Part shown: one piece after another, positions 22,751-34,315 of the stretch
Layout: each line of letters opens with the position of its first letter
Numbering within the stretch: the stretch's first letter is position 1
Source of the DNA: Lepeophtheirus salmonis
Lineage: Eukaryota > Arthropoda > Copepoda > Siphonostomatoida > Caligidae
Assembly (NCBI RefSeq): GCF_016086655.4
Contig: NC_052138.2
Location: 14,136,001-14,200,000 of the forward strand
Length of the DNA stretch: 64,000 nt
Reading direction: 5' to 3'
Position numbers and translations under genes: made by a program
Notes under the pieces: model-generated
Told to the model about the DNA's origin: nothing
The model's database searches: none
Seen by the model: the letters and a program-made list of their open reading frames with translations, nothing else

Positions 22751-24559
22751 GAAGGAATTTTTGTTTTGAACCATAAAAAATATATATTAATCCGTCTTTT
22801 GAAAAAATAGAATAATTTATTTTTTCCAGAATTACAAAAAAATATTATAAATAGATAAGTAAATTACTTTTAAAAAACGTCATTAAACTAAGTATCCACA
22901 CAATCTAGGAAAAATGATCCAAAAATTCAAAAATGTTATATAAATACCAAATAAATATACTTACTAAAAACATCCTTTGATTGAAAATAAATTAAATTAT
23001 TCATCAAAATGGACCTTTATGGGAATGATTGAAAATGCCTAATTTTTTTTATCTTTTAATTTTTAAAGTCACTTGATATCAGAGTCGGAAACTCTCCCAA
23101 AAAAATCCTAACAACGACCCTAGATTTAAACAAACATATATTTTTTATCAGTCCAGAGGTGTGGCATGGACTCGAGTATTGGAATTCGACTTATTCTCAC
23201 AATCAAGGACTCGGTATTGACTTGAGCTCGAAAGTTAACACTCGAGACTTTGTTGGATTTTAATAAAAACGTCTATAAAGTTTAATGAGACCTTGTGATT
23301 TATTCAATGTTTGAGAGACAAACTCTCATTTTCTTATCAATGCATTCAAAAGTTAGTGCTTGCTCCACAAACTAATTGTATATATATTATATCCAGACAT
23401 AACATATATTTGGGGAATACTACGGAGCACATCTGTAAGAGCTGTAGGGTGCAAAGTTTGATCACTACTGCTCTATACGTTGGAAAAGTAAATAATTAGA
23501 AGATATTTCCCACTCGAACGAGAGTCGATGAAAATATTGTAGGGCTTGGATTTATAAGGAAATACTTTAGTTTAGACTTGTACTTACTGTAATATAAGAC
23601 CTTTTTCCCACCTAGGTATATCACAACGCTATTTTCATATCTACAATATTCACTAATAATTTTTTGATCAATTGTACCTTTTTGAAACGTGTGCTCATTT
23701 CCTCAATTAGTGTTCTAAACTTTGTTCTAAACTAAAATACAATCTTGTGTATATGCATGTTTACAAGCGTTCTATTATTTTGAAGTATTGGTTTTTTTTT
23801 TATTCAGTGTTTAACCAATGTTTCCATTCCATTATTGCTATAAAATAGATCTCCCAAGCGTTTGTCTTTATTTTATCAGCAGTTTAGATCATATTTAAAA
23901 AAGAAAAAAAGGATATAAACCATGATTTCTTGAATTTTTTTTAGTAATATTGGAACAGACCGCCAATTTTCATTTTTAGCGTTCTAAAAAAATCCGTTTC
24001 GTTCATTGAACGCACGTTCCATGGAACGTTCGTTCAATTTTGCATCCATTCACAAGCCTGATTATATGTATACTTATACATTTGTAAAAGAAAAGTTAAA
24101 TAAAAATCTACAAATAAATTAACATTTGTGATTGCTCTTCCATTATTTTAATTGAATAATATATTGTTATTCGGACCTGTAGTTTTTCTGTTAATTGTAT
24201 TATGAAAAAAGATGGAGAACCCTGTATCTCAAATTGTATCTACATTCCCGGAGGAGGAGTTGGGAAAGATATTCCTTAAATATTTCTATCTATGAGAAAA
24301 AGTATTTTACATTTCAATTTCATGGAAGGCTAAGCATTTTAATTAAACTCAGGTCACCCTTTTCGTAACTTTTATTTAATGCAATATAACATTTAATTAC
24401 ATGTATACGGTAAATTCTCAAATATCTTTTCCCTATTACTAAAAAATAATTCTTCTAGAATGTTCTTACATTCAGGCTAAACAGATCTTCCGTAATAATA
24501 AGCAAGCCTCACTTCCATATAAGCCTCTTTTATTAATGCACATTAAGCATTATATTATT
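22751..24559. other. No gene; R9 fragment and a palindrome
   Basis: AT-rich. 23160-23245 carries R9-type words ('ggactcgagtattggaattc', 'gacttgagctcgaaagtta'). A near-perfect palindrome spans 24007-24038 with a 16-bp perfect core ACGTTCCATGGAACGT (24014-24029). No coding signal. Confidence 0.5.
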
Positions 24560-24835
24560 ATTGACGGTGTTATGATTTTTCATGATAATTCAGTATCTAA
24601 CCAAAAGGGTTTTCATGTGACGTCAGTATTCTTGATATGAGCCATCTCGGAGCCCTAAACAGTCATATTGTTTAAGGATTAAAACTGTTTTTTCATATAG
24701 ATAAAAGAAAAATGGTAAACTACTGTCGTGTTTTGGATGTCTCAAAAAGGGACGGGCAAATAAAAGGAAATAAAACTTTGATGCCGATCAAAAATCTATC
24801 ACTCTAACGTAAAACTTTATTGTACTACTAGCTGT
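24560..24835 (+). repeat. R7 partial copy
   Basis: 'ttttcatgtgacgtcagtat', 'gccctaaacagtca' and 'gatcaaaaatctatcac' align in order with 9425-9600. Confidence 0.6.
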
Positions 24836-25015
24836 AGCCCCCAGCATTGCACAGAGTAATTTGTCGTCGACTTAAGGACAATCTTATACGTAACTACTGA
24901 ATATATAGATGTTCTCTCCTCAAGAAGAATAAGATTATAATAGTAACAGCTTGAGAAACAAATAAACATCTGTCGTTTTGACTGATGAGTCAGGGAGTAC
25001 TTGTGCTATGGTTGT
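24836..25015 (-). repeat. Possible R6-related fragment
   Basis: 'tgttctctcctcaagaagaa' followed by 'taatagtaacagcttgagaa' resembles the outer part of the R6 copy at 13850-13900. The alignment is short. Confidence 0.4.
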
Positions 25016-25225
25016 TGTTTTTTTGTTTTTTTTAGTCCAAAAATTTTAAAAAAATCGAATTTTTTTTTAAAAATTGATGTCTGATATTAAATTTTTTCGA
25101 TACAAATTTCAAAAATCTACGGCTATTTAAAAAAAAAAAAAAAAATTTCGGAAATTATATTTCAAATATTAAGTTTTTGAAAAAAAAAGTTTAATAAATT
25201 TTCTTGTAAAAAGGAAAAATTATTC

Positions 25226-25263
<38 letters not shown>

Positions 25264-25292
25264 GGGTTCTGTAGCTCCTCAAATGTCCCTGT
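25016..25292 (+). repeat. R1 copy with ~35-base poly-T
   Basis: R1 body words are followed by an uninterrupted T run (about 25224-25258) and the edge 'gaggggggttctgtagctcc'. Confidence 0.65.
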
Positions 25293-25295
25293 TAT

Positions 25296-25591
25296 GGCAT
25301 GAAAAACGATGAGTAGCCCTGATGATTTGTTTCAGAGTTGTCCTTAATGAACTCGGAGAAGAATTGTGGATCGAGTTTAGAAAATTTCCTGCCTTTGTCC
25401 TTGCTAAATACGGATTTGGACTTGTGTTTATTTCTTTCATCTCGAAACAAATCACAGATAATTTTATTAAACGTAGGAGAGCAGCTGAGCATCTCTCTTC
25501 TAAAAGTCCCAAACGGGCTGACCATGTTAATTTTCGATTTTTTTTAACATTTCGACTGGTCATATTTTTTAGAACTACAGGATATAGGTAC
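25296..25591 (+). repeat. R6 copy, open on both strands
   Basis: 'ccctgatgatttgtttcaga', 'ttgtccttaatgaactcgga', 'agaagaattgtggatcgag', 'aggagagcagctgagcatct' and 'gaccatgttaattttcgatt' follow the R6 order. Unusually, a 93-codon forward and a 104-codon reverse frame are both open here. No known domain is visible in either. The other R6 copies carry only shorter open frames or none, so I do not call a gene. Confidence 0.6.
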
Positions 25592-26071
25592 ATTTCCTCT
25601 TAGACTCCTTCAAGATATGAAATAAAGGCGTGGGAGAATTTTAAAGAAGTATACATTTGCATTGGGAAATAAAGTATGACACTCTTTTAAAATTTGCAAC
25701 AAAAAAAAACCAAAAAAAGTCCCAAATAATATTTATCATGTACTCAAAGAGGGGGGATAACAGGAGTCCTTCAGAGTTTGAATGTGGGCTGTAGGTCATA
25801 TACCTACCTATGTCTATTACAGATGTATCTAGAAATAATTTATATTTAAAAGAACCTTGATGAGACTTATATACACTGAGGGTTCCACATTGTAATAAAA
25901 CCATGATGTAATAATTAACTTATATTGATAATAAAAACAATTAATGTTTAACCTTTGTACCACACAAAAATAACATCAATTTGACGAGTGCTGAAGGATG
26001 GATGGAGTGAAAATGATGTTCTTTCATGTTCAATCTTTAGGGTGTAGGATAATCATACATAATAGGTACAT
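25592..26071. other. No gene seen
   Basis: AT-rich. An 87-codon reverse frame (25641-25904) has no recognisable motif. Confidence 0.5.
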
Positions 26072-26079
26072 ATATCCAT

Positions 26080-27047
26080 GAGGGTGCCAATAAAATCACT
26101 TTTTGTGAAAAAGTAAAAAAATGAGGGTTCAAATGCGTTCTTTTTGATACAAAAGTATGATTCACAAAGTTTGAACAATTTTTGTTAATATTTAGAGGTA
26201 GCTTATGGGCCTAAAGTTTTGAAATTTTAGATATTTTTTGTTTTAATATCATCCGTACACTGCACATTACAGCTTGTAAGTAAAATTTAAAAAATTAGCT
26301 AAGTTAAACTTCTAACAAAAGTTAATTATAAATATTTATGATAAATCATTTTTACGTGTCTAAAACAACGATAAAAGTATTTAAAATGCAGCCTTTTCCC
26401 CTATCTGATTGTTTGTCTGCGTATTACAGCTAATGAGCGGCAACTTATATATACAAAAATTTGCAAATATGTTTATTTACTTAGATTAACAAAAAAAAAA
26501 GTGGTTTTTATTACCTTAACCTTGATGACCTTTTTTGAGGAAAAACACCTATATAGTCAAGTTTTATAAAATAAATCAAAAAATTGTGTCAAATAGAAAA
26601 ATATTATAATTGTATTAGAATATTTATTTTATATTATAATTATATTAATTAAATATTATAATTTGCAAAGTTTTGTAGATATAAGTAGCCGTTCATAAGC
26701 TGCGATACGCAGAGAAACAAACAGATAGGCAAAATGGCTACATTTCATTTAAACAGTTTCATCGTTCCTTTAAACATGTCAAAAATGATTTATTATAAAC
26801 ATTTATGAAAATCTTTTGATAGAAGTTTAACTTCACTAATTTTTTTCATTTTACTTACAAGCTGTAAGTAATGTGTAGTGTACGGATGATATTAAAACAA
26901 AATCACGTTTTTCCCCTAAAACATGTAAAATTTCAAAACTTTCAAAAATTTTCAAATTTTGTGAATCATATTTTTGTATCAGAAGGAACGCATTTGAAAC
27001 TTCATTTTTTTTACTTTTCCACAAAAAGTGTTTTTATTGGCACCCTA
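26080..27047. mobile_element. Fold-back hAT-type MITE, ~390-bp inverted arms, 8-bp target duplication
   Basis: Left arm 26080 to ~26470 and right arm ~26655 to 27047 are inverted copies. The left reads AGGGTGCCAATAAAATCACT and the right, reversed, AGGGTGCCAATAAAAACACT. Matching inner words follow, such as 'catccgtacactgcacatta' on the left against 'catccgtacactacacatta' reversed on the right. ATATCCAT flanks both sides exactly (26072-26079 and 27048-27055). An 8-bp duplication plus TAGGGTGCC-like termini points to hAT-type mobilisation. The ~185-bp centre has no gene. The 107-codon frame at 26871-27194 runs across the right arm and is spurious. Confidence 0.9.
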
Positions 27048-27055
27048 ATATCCAT

Positions 27056-28439
27056 AATTAAGCCAAGTAACATCTGTCATTGGATTTCGTCATCCAATTC
27101 TCAAAAACTATATGTATATAATACAAAGATAGGTACATGCATCATATACAGACAATCCGTAGAGTTCAAAGAGAGAGTCTTTGTATACAATTAGGTGATT
27201 TAGCAAAAAATGGTGAGAAGATACAATGTAAGTTTTCTCATGATTTGCTATTGAGTTTCTTATCTAGTGCATAGCTACTAGAGCCTGTCTTAACTACAAT
27301 AGGGCCCCTATGTAAAACAGATTACGCAGTGTTGGGGTAACCATAATTATAAAGGCATGTGGTACTAGGAAACCCACCCAGGGGAAGATATCCCTGGAGA
27401 AAATTGTCAGTTAGGAAAATTGCCTCGGATAAAATTGCCCGTATTTTTTACCAACTTCTTTATCAATAATAACACATTACAAATTCGCTTAATCTTAGTT
27501 ATGACAAATATCTCAATATATTTGTTTGTACCTTCAAGTGTGAATAATATTATTGTAATATAGGGGGAGCGGGGATAATAACTAGCTAAGGGCCTTTTAA
27601 AATATGGTTGAATGGTTTCCGCTCTCGGATTGGCCAGTATCCCAGAGGTGGTGTGGGATTGTTAAAAACCACCGCCAATTCATTGAATACATCCAAGGAA
27701 CCCCCTTAACACAAAAAAAATTAAGAGCTTGGTTTTCAATTTGAAAACCATATTTTTACACCATTTAACTCTTTTTTCTTAAAATGCGTCGTTATATGCA
27801 AATTATGTACATTATTTGCAACTCAATAGTCATATCAATAATTGTTTTTTCTTCAATTTTGTGATGGGTACACTCAATTTTAAATTACTTTTTTTTTCTT
27901 TATGGGAAGGTTTGAGTATCTAACTGATTTCTGTTGGAAATAATTTATCTAATCCTGTGAGTAAATAGTAAAAAAGCTTGAAACTATTTTTTGTTATTAG
28001 AGGGGTTCCTTGGATGTGTGTGATACATTGGAAGTGACAGTGTCAAACCCGTCTAATTGACCTTGAATCTTATTTTTGAATTGAATATTGAGGTAGTCGT
28101 CAAGGCAAAAAAACAAAACAATGTATCATGAACTCTTGTATGCGTCTGGTGTTTCATTTTTTTATGGACGAAATAAATTGCAAAAAAAACACTATGAATA
28201 TTTCATATATATTTTATTCCCATTTGATAAATGTTTGTAAAAAATATAATGTATGCAAATAAAAATTAAGAGCAGGAAATTGGTAAAAAAAAAGTAAAGC
28301 GTATAATTACGTACAAAACCACTGCATTCGTTAAAATAGAATGTCTATAACCATTGCTATGGTAGGAAATAGAGAGTTGACTCACTAAAGGGAGAAAAAG
28401 GTTAAAATGATAAAATGTTCTCCTCATTATATAAGTAAT
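27056..28439. other. No gene; one repeat-like patch
   Basis: AT-rich. The patch 27370-27435 ('ccctggagaaaattgtcagt', 'aattgcctcggataaaattg') resembles the arm words of the 6057-6495 element. 27700-28000 is featureless. Confidence 0.45.
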
Positions 28440-28535
28440 TAATGTCCTCCCCCAAAAAATTTAATTTAACATTACCATATGTATCGCTCCGCCTTTTCCT
28501 CGCGCTCTTATTTTACATACTAATATATCACTCGA
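28440..28535 (+). repeat. R5 fragment
   Basis: 'accatatgtatcgctccgcc' with 'ttttcctcgcgctcttattt' matches the 3' portion of R5. Confidence 0.55.
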
Positions 28536-28554
28536 AAAATAGTAATTAAAGGTG

Positions 28555-28860
28555 AGGGGGGTTCATGAAAACGAAGAGTAACCAGGAGGGTTTGCTCGGG
28601 AGTTATAAGTCCTTGCTAGACTCAGAGTAGAATTGAAGATATACATCGGAGTAATTCTAGCCTACATGTCCTTATTATATAAGTAGCTAAATTAGTGTTT
28701 ATTTTGTACTCTCACTCTTACAGCTAATCAAATAAAACGTAATGACAGCTAAGCTTCTCTACTCCCAAAAAATTCTTTAAATTGTCAGGATTATTAGCTT
28801 CATTTTTGGTTTCTTTTATTTTTACATTCTTCAGGACATGTTTTATGCATAACTTATAAT
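28555..28860 (+). repeat. R6 copy (forward)
   Basis: Contains 'ataagtccttgctagactca', 'gagtagaattgaagatatac', 'ggagtaattctagcctacat', 'aatgacagctaagcttctct' and 'ggacatgttttatg', in R6 order. Confidence 0.75.
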
Positions 28861-28869
28861 CATTAATCA

Positions 28870-29463
28870 TAATAATTAATAAATGAGGCTAGTGCCGATT
28901 TCATCATGTTGGGGATATTTTCTCTTTGGAAACTTGAATATATATTTATTTTTCCACAAAATAAATATATACCAATTTTCTCAAGTAATATTTTTTTATA
29001 TAGCAAATAAGAAAGAAAACAATAAAAAAGATACTGTAATACTTTTAAAGCTCCAACAATGCATGAAAAGAAAGGATGGAAACTAAATGTGAGCCTGCTT
29101 TAGGATGATCAAACCAATACTAAGATTTGAAAGATCCTGTCAGATATTTCCGAAAATAAAGAAAAACTAAATGAAAACGGCATCACATGACTTAAAACCT
29201 GGACTAGACTGTTACAGAAGAGAGCTGATAAAACTAGGATTAAAAAGGAGTGCAGAAAGGATACAAAGCGAAGAAAATCAGAAGAGAAAAAAGGAAATGT
29301 CGAACCCAACCGTAGAATTACAAAACTCATTTTATACTGAAAGAGGCATTAAAATTAATTTTTTTTGCACTAATTAAGGTTTCAGGTGACATCTCCAGCA
29401 ATGTTCCGATTCATTTGTTGTTTTCTTTTTCATTGTTTTGATTTGATCAAAATCGGACGAAAA
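28870..29463. other. Unassigned small ORFs
   Basis: A 68-codon forward frame (29171-29377) is charged and helix-like (LIKLGLKRSAERIQSEENQ) and may be a relic of another element's protein. I cannot assign a family. The hydrophobic reverse frame on top is its shadow. Confidence 0.35.
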
Positions 29464-29985
29464 TGAGTAAACAGGAATCAAAAAGGTAAATTTTTTGTAT
29501 CTTCTCGACGCGGATTTTGATCCATAAAGAATTTCAGACATTGTCAGCGTGACTGTGAGGACAGTCCAGAACATCAGGGTAGCCAAGGAGAATGGGAAAG
29601 GAGTCAAAAGGAAGGCAGGAAGTGGAGGAAATGGTTTGAAGCAAGAAAATATTTCTTAAGTACCTGGAGGCCAAGATCGAGGAAAATTCAACAGCATCAA
29701 TGCGCCGCGTGGACGAGATCACCATAAGGAGGGCAGTGCATGATGACCTCGGCCTTAAGAGCTTTGTAAGGACTCCAAGACATCTCCTTACCGACATAAT
29801 GAAGACCTTAAGACTTGAGAGATCCAAAAAAGTCCCAAACTACTTGAAGACTACTTTGAATATCTTCTCAGAGAAGAAGATCTTCACAGCCAACATGTCT
29901 GCAGATTATATTATGGTAATCTGAACCAAGTTCAGACCTCGTGGGGTGGCTGTGATAAAGGGGGAGGCGGCCATATTGAATAATT
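29464..29985 (+). pseudogene. Mariner/Tc1 transposase relic: DNA-binding half fused to extreme C-terminus
   Basis: Begins MSKQESKR near 29464. After frame damage a tract reads ENGKGVKRKAGSGGN (29588-29635), a linker between the two HTH domains. It continues EAKIEENSTASMRRVDEITI, then RRAVHDDLGLKSFVRTPRHL and RLERSKKVPNYLK (29670-29850), the second HTH and following linker. IFSEKKIFT at ~29865 looks like the first catalytic strand (FSDEK-type), with the aspartate position replaced by glutamate. At ~29925 the text jumps to TKFRPRGVAVIKGE, the element's C-terminal tail, so most of the DDE domain is deleted. It is dead but could retain target-binding sequence. Confidence 0.85.
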
Positions 29986-30714
29986 CTTGCCAAGATTAAT
30001 TACTAAAAGTTTTTGCATTAACATTTTTCATTATATTTTTCTAATAAAAGTTATTAAGATTTTGGTTTTGCTTCTTGGTTGCAGAAAATTTCCCTGTTAC
30101 ACTCTGTCGGTAGGGATCGATATTTTTTAGAACCAAGTAAACTTGGGTAGAAAATGACTTACCCGCAAGTAATTTATAGTTATACTTCAACCTTGATTCC
30201 AAAAAATCTACAGAGGTACAAAATAATGTAAAAATGTAACTCATATTACGAATGAATGCCATTGGCCCTCCACGTTTTGAAAGATAAAAACAAAAAAATA
30301 TTTTTGTGATTATCTGCTACCAATAGATAAAGTCATTTTTATAAAATTGGTTTAAGATACCTTGATGAGGAATGAAGCCGTGTATAGTTATTTGTGACGT
30401 AATTGTAAGCATTTCTTTGTTATTTTTTTAGACAGATGATGACATCACTAAAAACATTGATATTTTTTCCTTGCCGAGTGATTAGTTGTTAAGCACTCAT
30501 ACAAAAAAAAAAAACGTGAAACTAGGCGTCGATGATGATATATACACAGATCCTAATTTTGCACTTTTTAACTCGCCTGTTTTATATTTTTCCATTTGGC
30601 AAAAAGAAGAGTGCCAATTCTTTTCACAAGCTGTTATCATTATTATTTAATTACTGAGAAGTGAACTTCAATTTTTAGTGCATACAACATATCATTCATA
30701 TATAAAAACCTGAT
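29986..30714. other. No gene seen
   Basis: Immediately 3' of the transposase relic is probable element UTR. The rest is AT-rich with nothing recognised. Confidence 0.5.
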
Positions 30715-31015
30715 TAAACATTCTTGTGTACTCATATCCTACTGAGAGTCCTCTTCAGGATTTGTTGTGAAGTTATAATTGTAATTTCTTTTTGGACTGG
30801 GAGTTAGATTGAGAATCGATATCAGAGTAATTCTTGCCAATGTCCTTGTTTATTTCCTTCTCTCCCTCCTCCCTTGTCAAAGTTGTTTCTAACTGACCTA
30901 ACGAACAGTCATGACAGCTTAGCTGCTGTCCTCTCAAACATTCTTTAAATTGTCTGTAATACCACTATGTTGATTTTCTTTTTTTTTAATTTTGACATGC
31001 TTAAAATCCTACTGA
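30715..31015 (+). repeat. R6 copy (forward)
   Basis: 'gagaatcgatatcagagtaa', 'ttcttgccaatgtccttgtt', 'tcatgacagcttagctgctg' and 'tcaaacattctttaaattgt' match the R6 order; one of the cleaner copies. Confidence 0.8.
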
Positions 31016-31039
31016 TTAGAATCACTGTATATGTATATT

Positions 31040-31790
31040 TAGGCTGTGGATTGAGGAAAACGTAATTTCGTATTTCCCGCCCTTTTTTTAAACTAAGTAT
31101 ATCTTGTTCATTATTAGTCACATCGGATAATACGGTAAAGCCTTGTTTGCTTCATACTTGAATTATCGTGCGTCAAGTATGGAGGTCTCAAAGGAAGAAA
31201 TTTGCCATGTTTTACATTTTTTAGAACCTGAAAGGGAAAAATGGGTCGAAAGCGAATGAGTAAATTTGTGATGTATACGAGGCGATACTCATTCCGTTCG
31301 TGTTGCACGACAGTGGTGCGAACGATCCCCCCCCAATCTCAATTCAGCCCTCTACTGTGGACAACTCGACTGTTTGAAGCTGGCGATCGAACAGAAGCAG
31401 CCAGCATATGTGAATATGAGACAACAAGACAACGCTAGGCCACACCCATCTTTGATGATGCGGCAGAAGCTCCTGGAGCTCGGAAAGGAAGTTCTTATGC
31501 ATCCACTCTACAGTCCGGATATGGCACCAAGTGACTACAATCTGCTCATGTCTATGGCTTGGGGGTACACATTTTGTCTCAATAGAGGATGTGGAAATTG
31601 GCTGTCTGAGTTTTTTGCCAATAGGAACAAGGGCTTCCACGGAAAGGGCATTATGAAGATGGATTCTCGTTGGCAACAAGTTATTGAACAGAACAGGACA
31701 TAATTGGCTTAAATCGGATGATTGTGACACACTTCTTATAAAGCATTGAAATAAAGTAAAAATACGAAATTACTTTTTTCTCAACCTATT
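31040..31790 (+). mobile_element. Mariner element, internally deleted
   Basis: The left end has 'aaaacgtaatttcgtattt' (31057-31075). The right end is 'aaatacgaaattactttttt' then 'ctcaacctatta', its inverted partner. At ~750 bp it is shorter than the ~1.3 kb usual for mariners. The 3' 90 bp match the solo end at 1524-1631. Confidence 0.75.
31179..31704 (+). pseudogene. Mariner transposase relic with C-terminal catalytic region
   Basis: A start-like MEVSKEEICHVLHFLEPER (31179-31235) precedes a large deletion. The frame 31374-31703 then reads QDNARPHPSLMMRQKLLELG, VLMHPLYSPDMAPSDYN and SRWQQVIEQN. QDNARPH carries the second catalytic aspartate. YSPDMAPSDYN carries the third acidic residue in the D34D arrangement typical of mariner. 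The first catalytic aspartate, the DNA-binding domains and the stop-proximal residues are lost or altered. Other frames here, including the 128-codon reverse one, are shadows. Confidence 0.88.
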
Positions 31791-31792
31791 AA

Positions 31793-32235
31793 ATGACAAA
31801 TACTCGTGTTAAAATGGACATTCGCCGATAAATCCGATCCGAATACTTTTATAAATTTTACCATTGACAAGAACTACGTGTCGGATACACTTTTTTTCAA
31901 TTTATATTCAAGTATTTATTTACGTTAATGTTCCAAATACGAATCGATAGGTACAAATATCCCACAGACCTATCCCTAGTAGATAGACAATAACTAAATA
32001 AAATGTCCCAATCTAACAATAAAAATCACAGACTATAGAGAAGAATATTATGTGAGTTGATTTCATTTAAAGATACATAGAAATATTGAACCATATACTA
32101 CCCAACAATGTAAATACTAATTATGTTCCATTGATATTAAATGTCAGAGTACCAGAGACAAAAATATCACCTTAACCTTTAAAAGCCTTCCATTAATTTG
32201 TATTATACATATACTTTTTTTTTTGTAGATATTAG
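31793..32235. other. No gene seen
   Basis: AT-rich sequence, nothing recognised. Confidence 0.5.
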
Positions 32236-32400
32236 TGTTGTGACTTGGTCCAATTCGGTCTTCAGATTTTTTTCTAGAGCAATTTGAACAGATATTTCGG
32301 TTCAGAATGCGATCTCAGATGATAGACCGAAATTTAATCCTTTTCGAATCGTGGACAGTTTTTCTTCCTCGATTACTGAGCTGTACAAATATTAATAACA
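32236..32400. repeat. R2 fragment
   Basis: 'tagtgttgtgacttggtcca' then 'attcggtcttc' is an R2 terminus. Only about 160 bp remain. Confidence 0.65.
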
Positions 32401-32524
32401 TTATGCAATACTTTTTACTTCGTATGAGGTTATTGTAGGTCGTTATTCACAATTTTGAAACACAACTGACATCATATAAAATTCATTTATGGAATCTATC
32501 TGTACCGAATTTTAAAGGAAACTT

Positions 32525-32945
32525 ATCCCAGGGGCGTCTGCAGGGGGTGGACAGGAGGAGCAGTAGCCCCCACCCCAAAAAATAATAATAGTATCATACT
32601 AGAAAGTTAAAAAAATTGAAATTTAAGCTAAAATTTCAAAAAAAAATTATATTTTCTCTGAGTAGCTATAGATTTTTGAAATTTTTCTGCATAAAACTTT
32701 TAAATTTTATATTTGAAATTTAATTTTTTGTGAACAACTGTGCATTTTGAAAAATTATTTCCCAACAAATTTAATTTTTAGAAAATAGCCATGGATTTTT
32801 GATTTTTTTACACAAAAAAATTAATTCTTTATAACTAAATAACTGTGCATTTTTGAATTCTTTTTTCAAAAAACTTTATATTTGAAATTTTTTCCAAAAA
32901 ATTTTTCTCTTTGAATAGCTGTGGATTTTCAACTTTTTTTTTTCA
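32525..32945 (-). repeat. R1 copy
   Basis: Begins 'cccaggggcgtctgcagggg' and 'agcagtagcccccacccc', then the body with repeated 'agctgtggattttt'-type words. The far end is lost. Confidence 0.75.
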
Positions 32946-33339
32946 ATAAGATTATTTTTTCAATTTTTTTTGCAAAAATGAAAAATGTGAATTCACAAAA
33001 ACAATTAAATGAATGGTTATATTTAATCGGAAGAATATCTTTGATGGATCTGGAAAAGTTTGCCTTTTGAAAAATTTGCCTTAGGTAAGTTTTACTGTGG
33101 GATGACTCGCCTTCGGAAACTTCGTGTTGGATAAAGCTCACCGGGTGGAAGAATCAACTACCTTTATTTAATGTAAATAATAATCTTCAATGATAAAAAT
33201 CCAGTGTATTTTTATCTGGCCCGTTGCTTTTTTTTGTAATCTGAAGAATAAATTTTCTGTTCCTTAAGTGTTGTGATTATTATTTAATTCCTGAGTAGAG
33301 AACATCCTTTCCTAAATAGCTTCAATTATATTACAAAAC
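32946..33339. other. No gene seen
   Basis: A patch at 33035-33130 ('aagtttgccttttgaaaaat', 'gactcgccttcggaaacttc') has loose similarity to the 6057-6495 arms. Nothing coding. Confidence 0.4.
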
Positions 33340-33660
33340 CTGATTGAACATTCATGTGTTCACATAAAAGACCCTGACGATTTATTGCGTAGTTAATTGT
33401 AAGTCCTTGATGGACTCAGAGTACAATTGGGAGTCGATAGCAGAGTAATTCTTGCAAATGTCCTTGTTCATATCCTTTTCTCCTTCCTCCCTTGTCACAG
33501 CTAGCTGTAGCTGATCTTAAGAATCGTCATGAGCATTATTCTGCCTCTCCTTCAAAACATTCTTCAAATTGTTGTAGTGACCCTGATGATTTTCGGTTTC
33601 TTTTTTTTTAACATGCCCATTCTACACTGGATTTTCATCACTAATATCCTTACTCATATA
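33340..33660 (+). repeat. R6 copy (forward)
   Basis: 'taagtccttgatggactcag', 'agtacaattgggagtcgata', 'cagagtaattcttgcaaatg' and 'cttcaaaacattcttcaaat' follow R6 order. Confidence 0.8.
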
Positions 33661-33964
33661 ATGACCAATGAGTTCGAACCAGGGACAATATAGGTAATAT
33701 TAATTAATAGTAAATATAAGATAAAAGAAAAATTAACAAATACGACATCAATTTGAATGGAAGAAGTGATAATCACTTAATTATCGGTTATCAATTATCA
33801 TTAGACTATAGACATTGATGGATTATTCATATTGGAAATTATTCATGTATAGGCGAACAAGCATAACGTCAAATTAAGCAAGATCACATAGCAATCTTTA
33901 TTGCATTTTCAACATCTCTTCAAAAAAAAAAAAAAAAAAATCCGTTGATAGCATGACCTTACTT

Positions 33965-34180
33965 CACTAAGCTAACAAAGTACACTGTATTTTGTGGTCC
34001 ATCTCGATAAATCCTCCTTTTATTACCCTTATCAGTGTTTTGGACGTTAATTGGGGTTAAATTTGAATTAGCTCTTCTGAGGCTGTGAACAATTCCATAC
34101 TATTACTGAATAACAATTCCACAGTTATCTGTGGAATCATCTGTTTGTTATGATAGAAAGGTTACAAGATACAATAATGG
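33965..34180 (-). repeat. R4 copy (reverse)
   Basis: 'agctaacaaagtacactgta', 'cccttatcagtgttttggac' and 'gtgaacaattccata' give R4 in reverse order. Confidence 0.65.
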
Positions 34181-34315
34181 AAACCACGCGGTGACACATG
34201 GATTACACAAGGTATTACAGGAAACATGAACAAGAGAAAATCTTCCCTTTTTCTTTTTATAACTTAATAGTACTTACTTAACAAGAGACAAGAGAATATA
34301 GCCACGATACAGTCG

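Noticed and set aside
25224..25258. Poly-T considered as a retroposon poly-A tail (reverse)
   Set aside because: It lies within an R1 copy and no retroposed gene or SINE body adjoins it.
26871..27194. 107-codon forward ORF
   Set aside because: Runs across one arm of the fold-back element into its flank; composition follows the AT-rich repeat.
31344..31730. 128-codon reverse ORF, the longest open frame in the window
   Set aside because: It is the antisense shadow of a clear mariner transposase C-terminal region on the plus strand.
33670..33690. 'agttcgaaccaggg' considered as a tRNA T-arm
   Set aside because: No acceptor stem, D-arm or anticodon arm could be placed around it.
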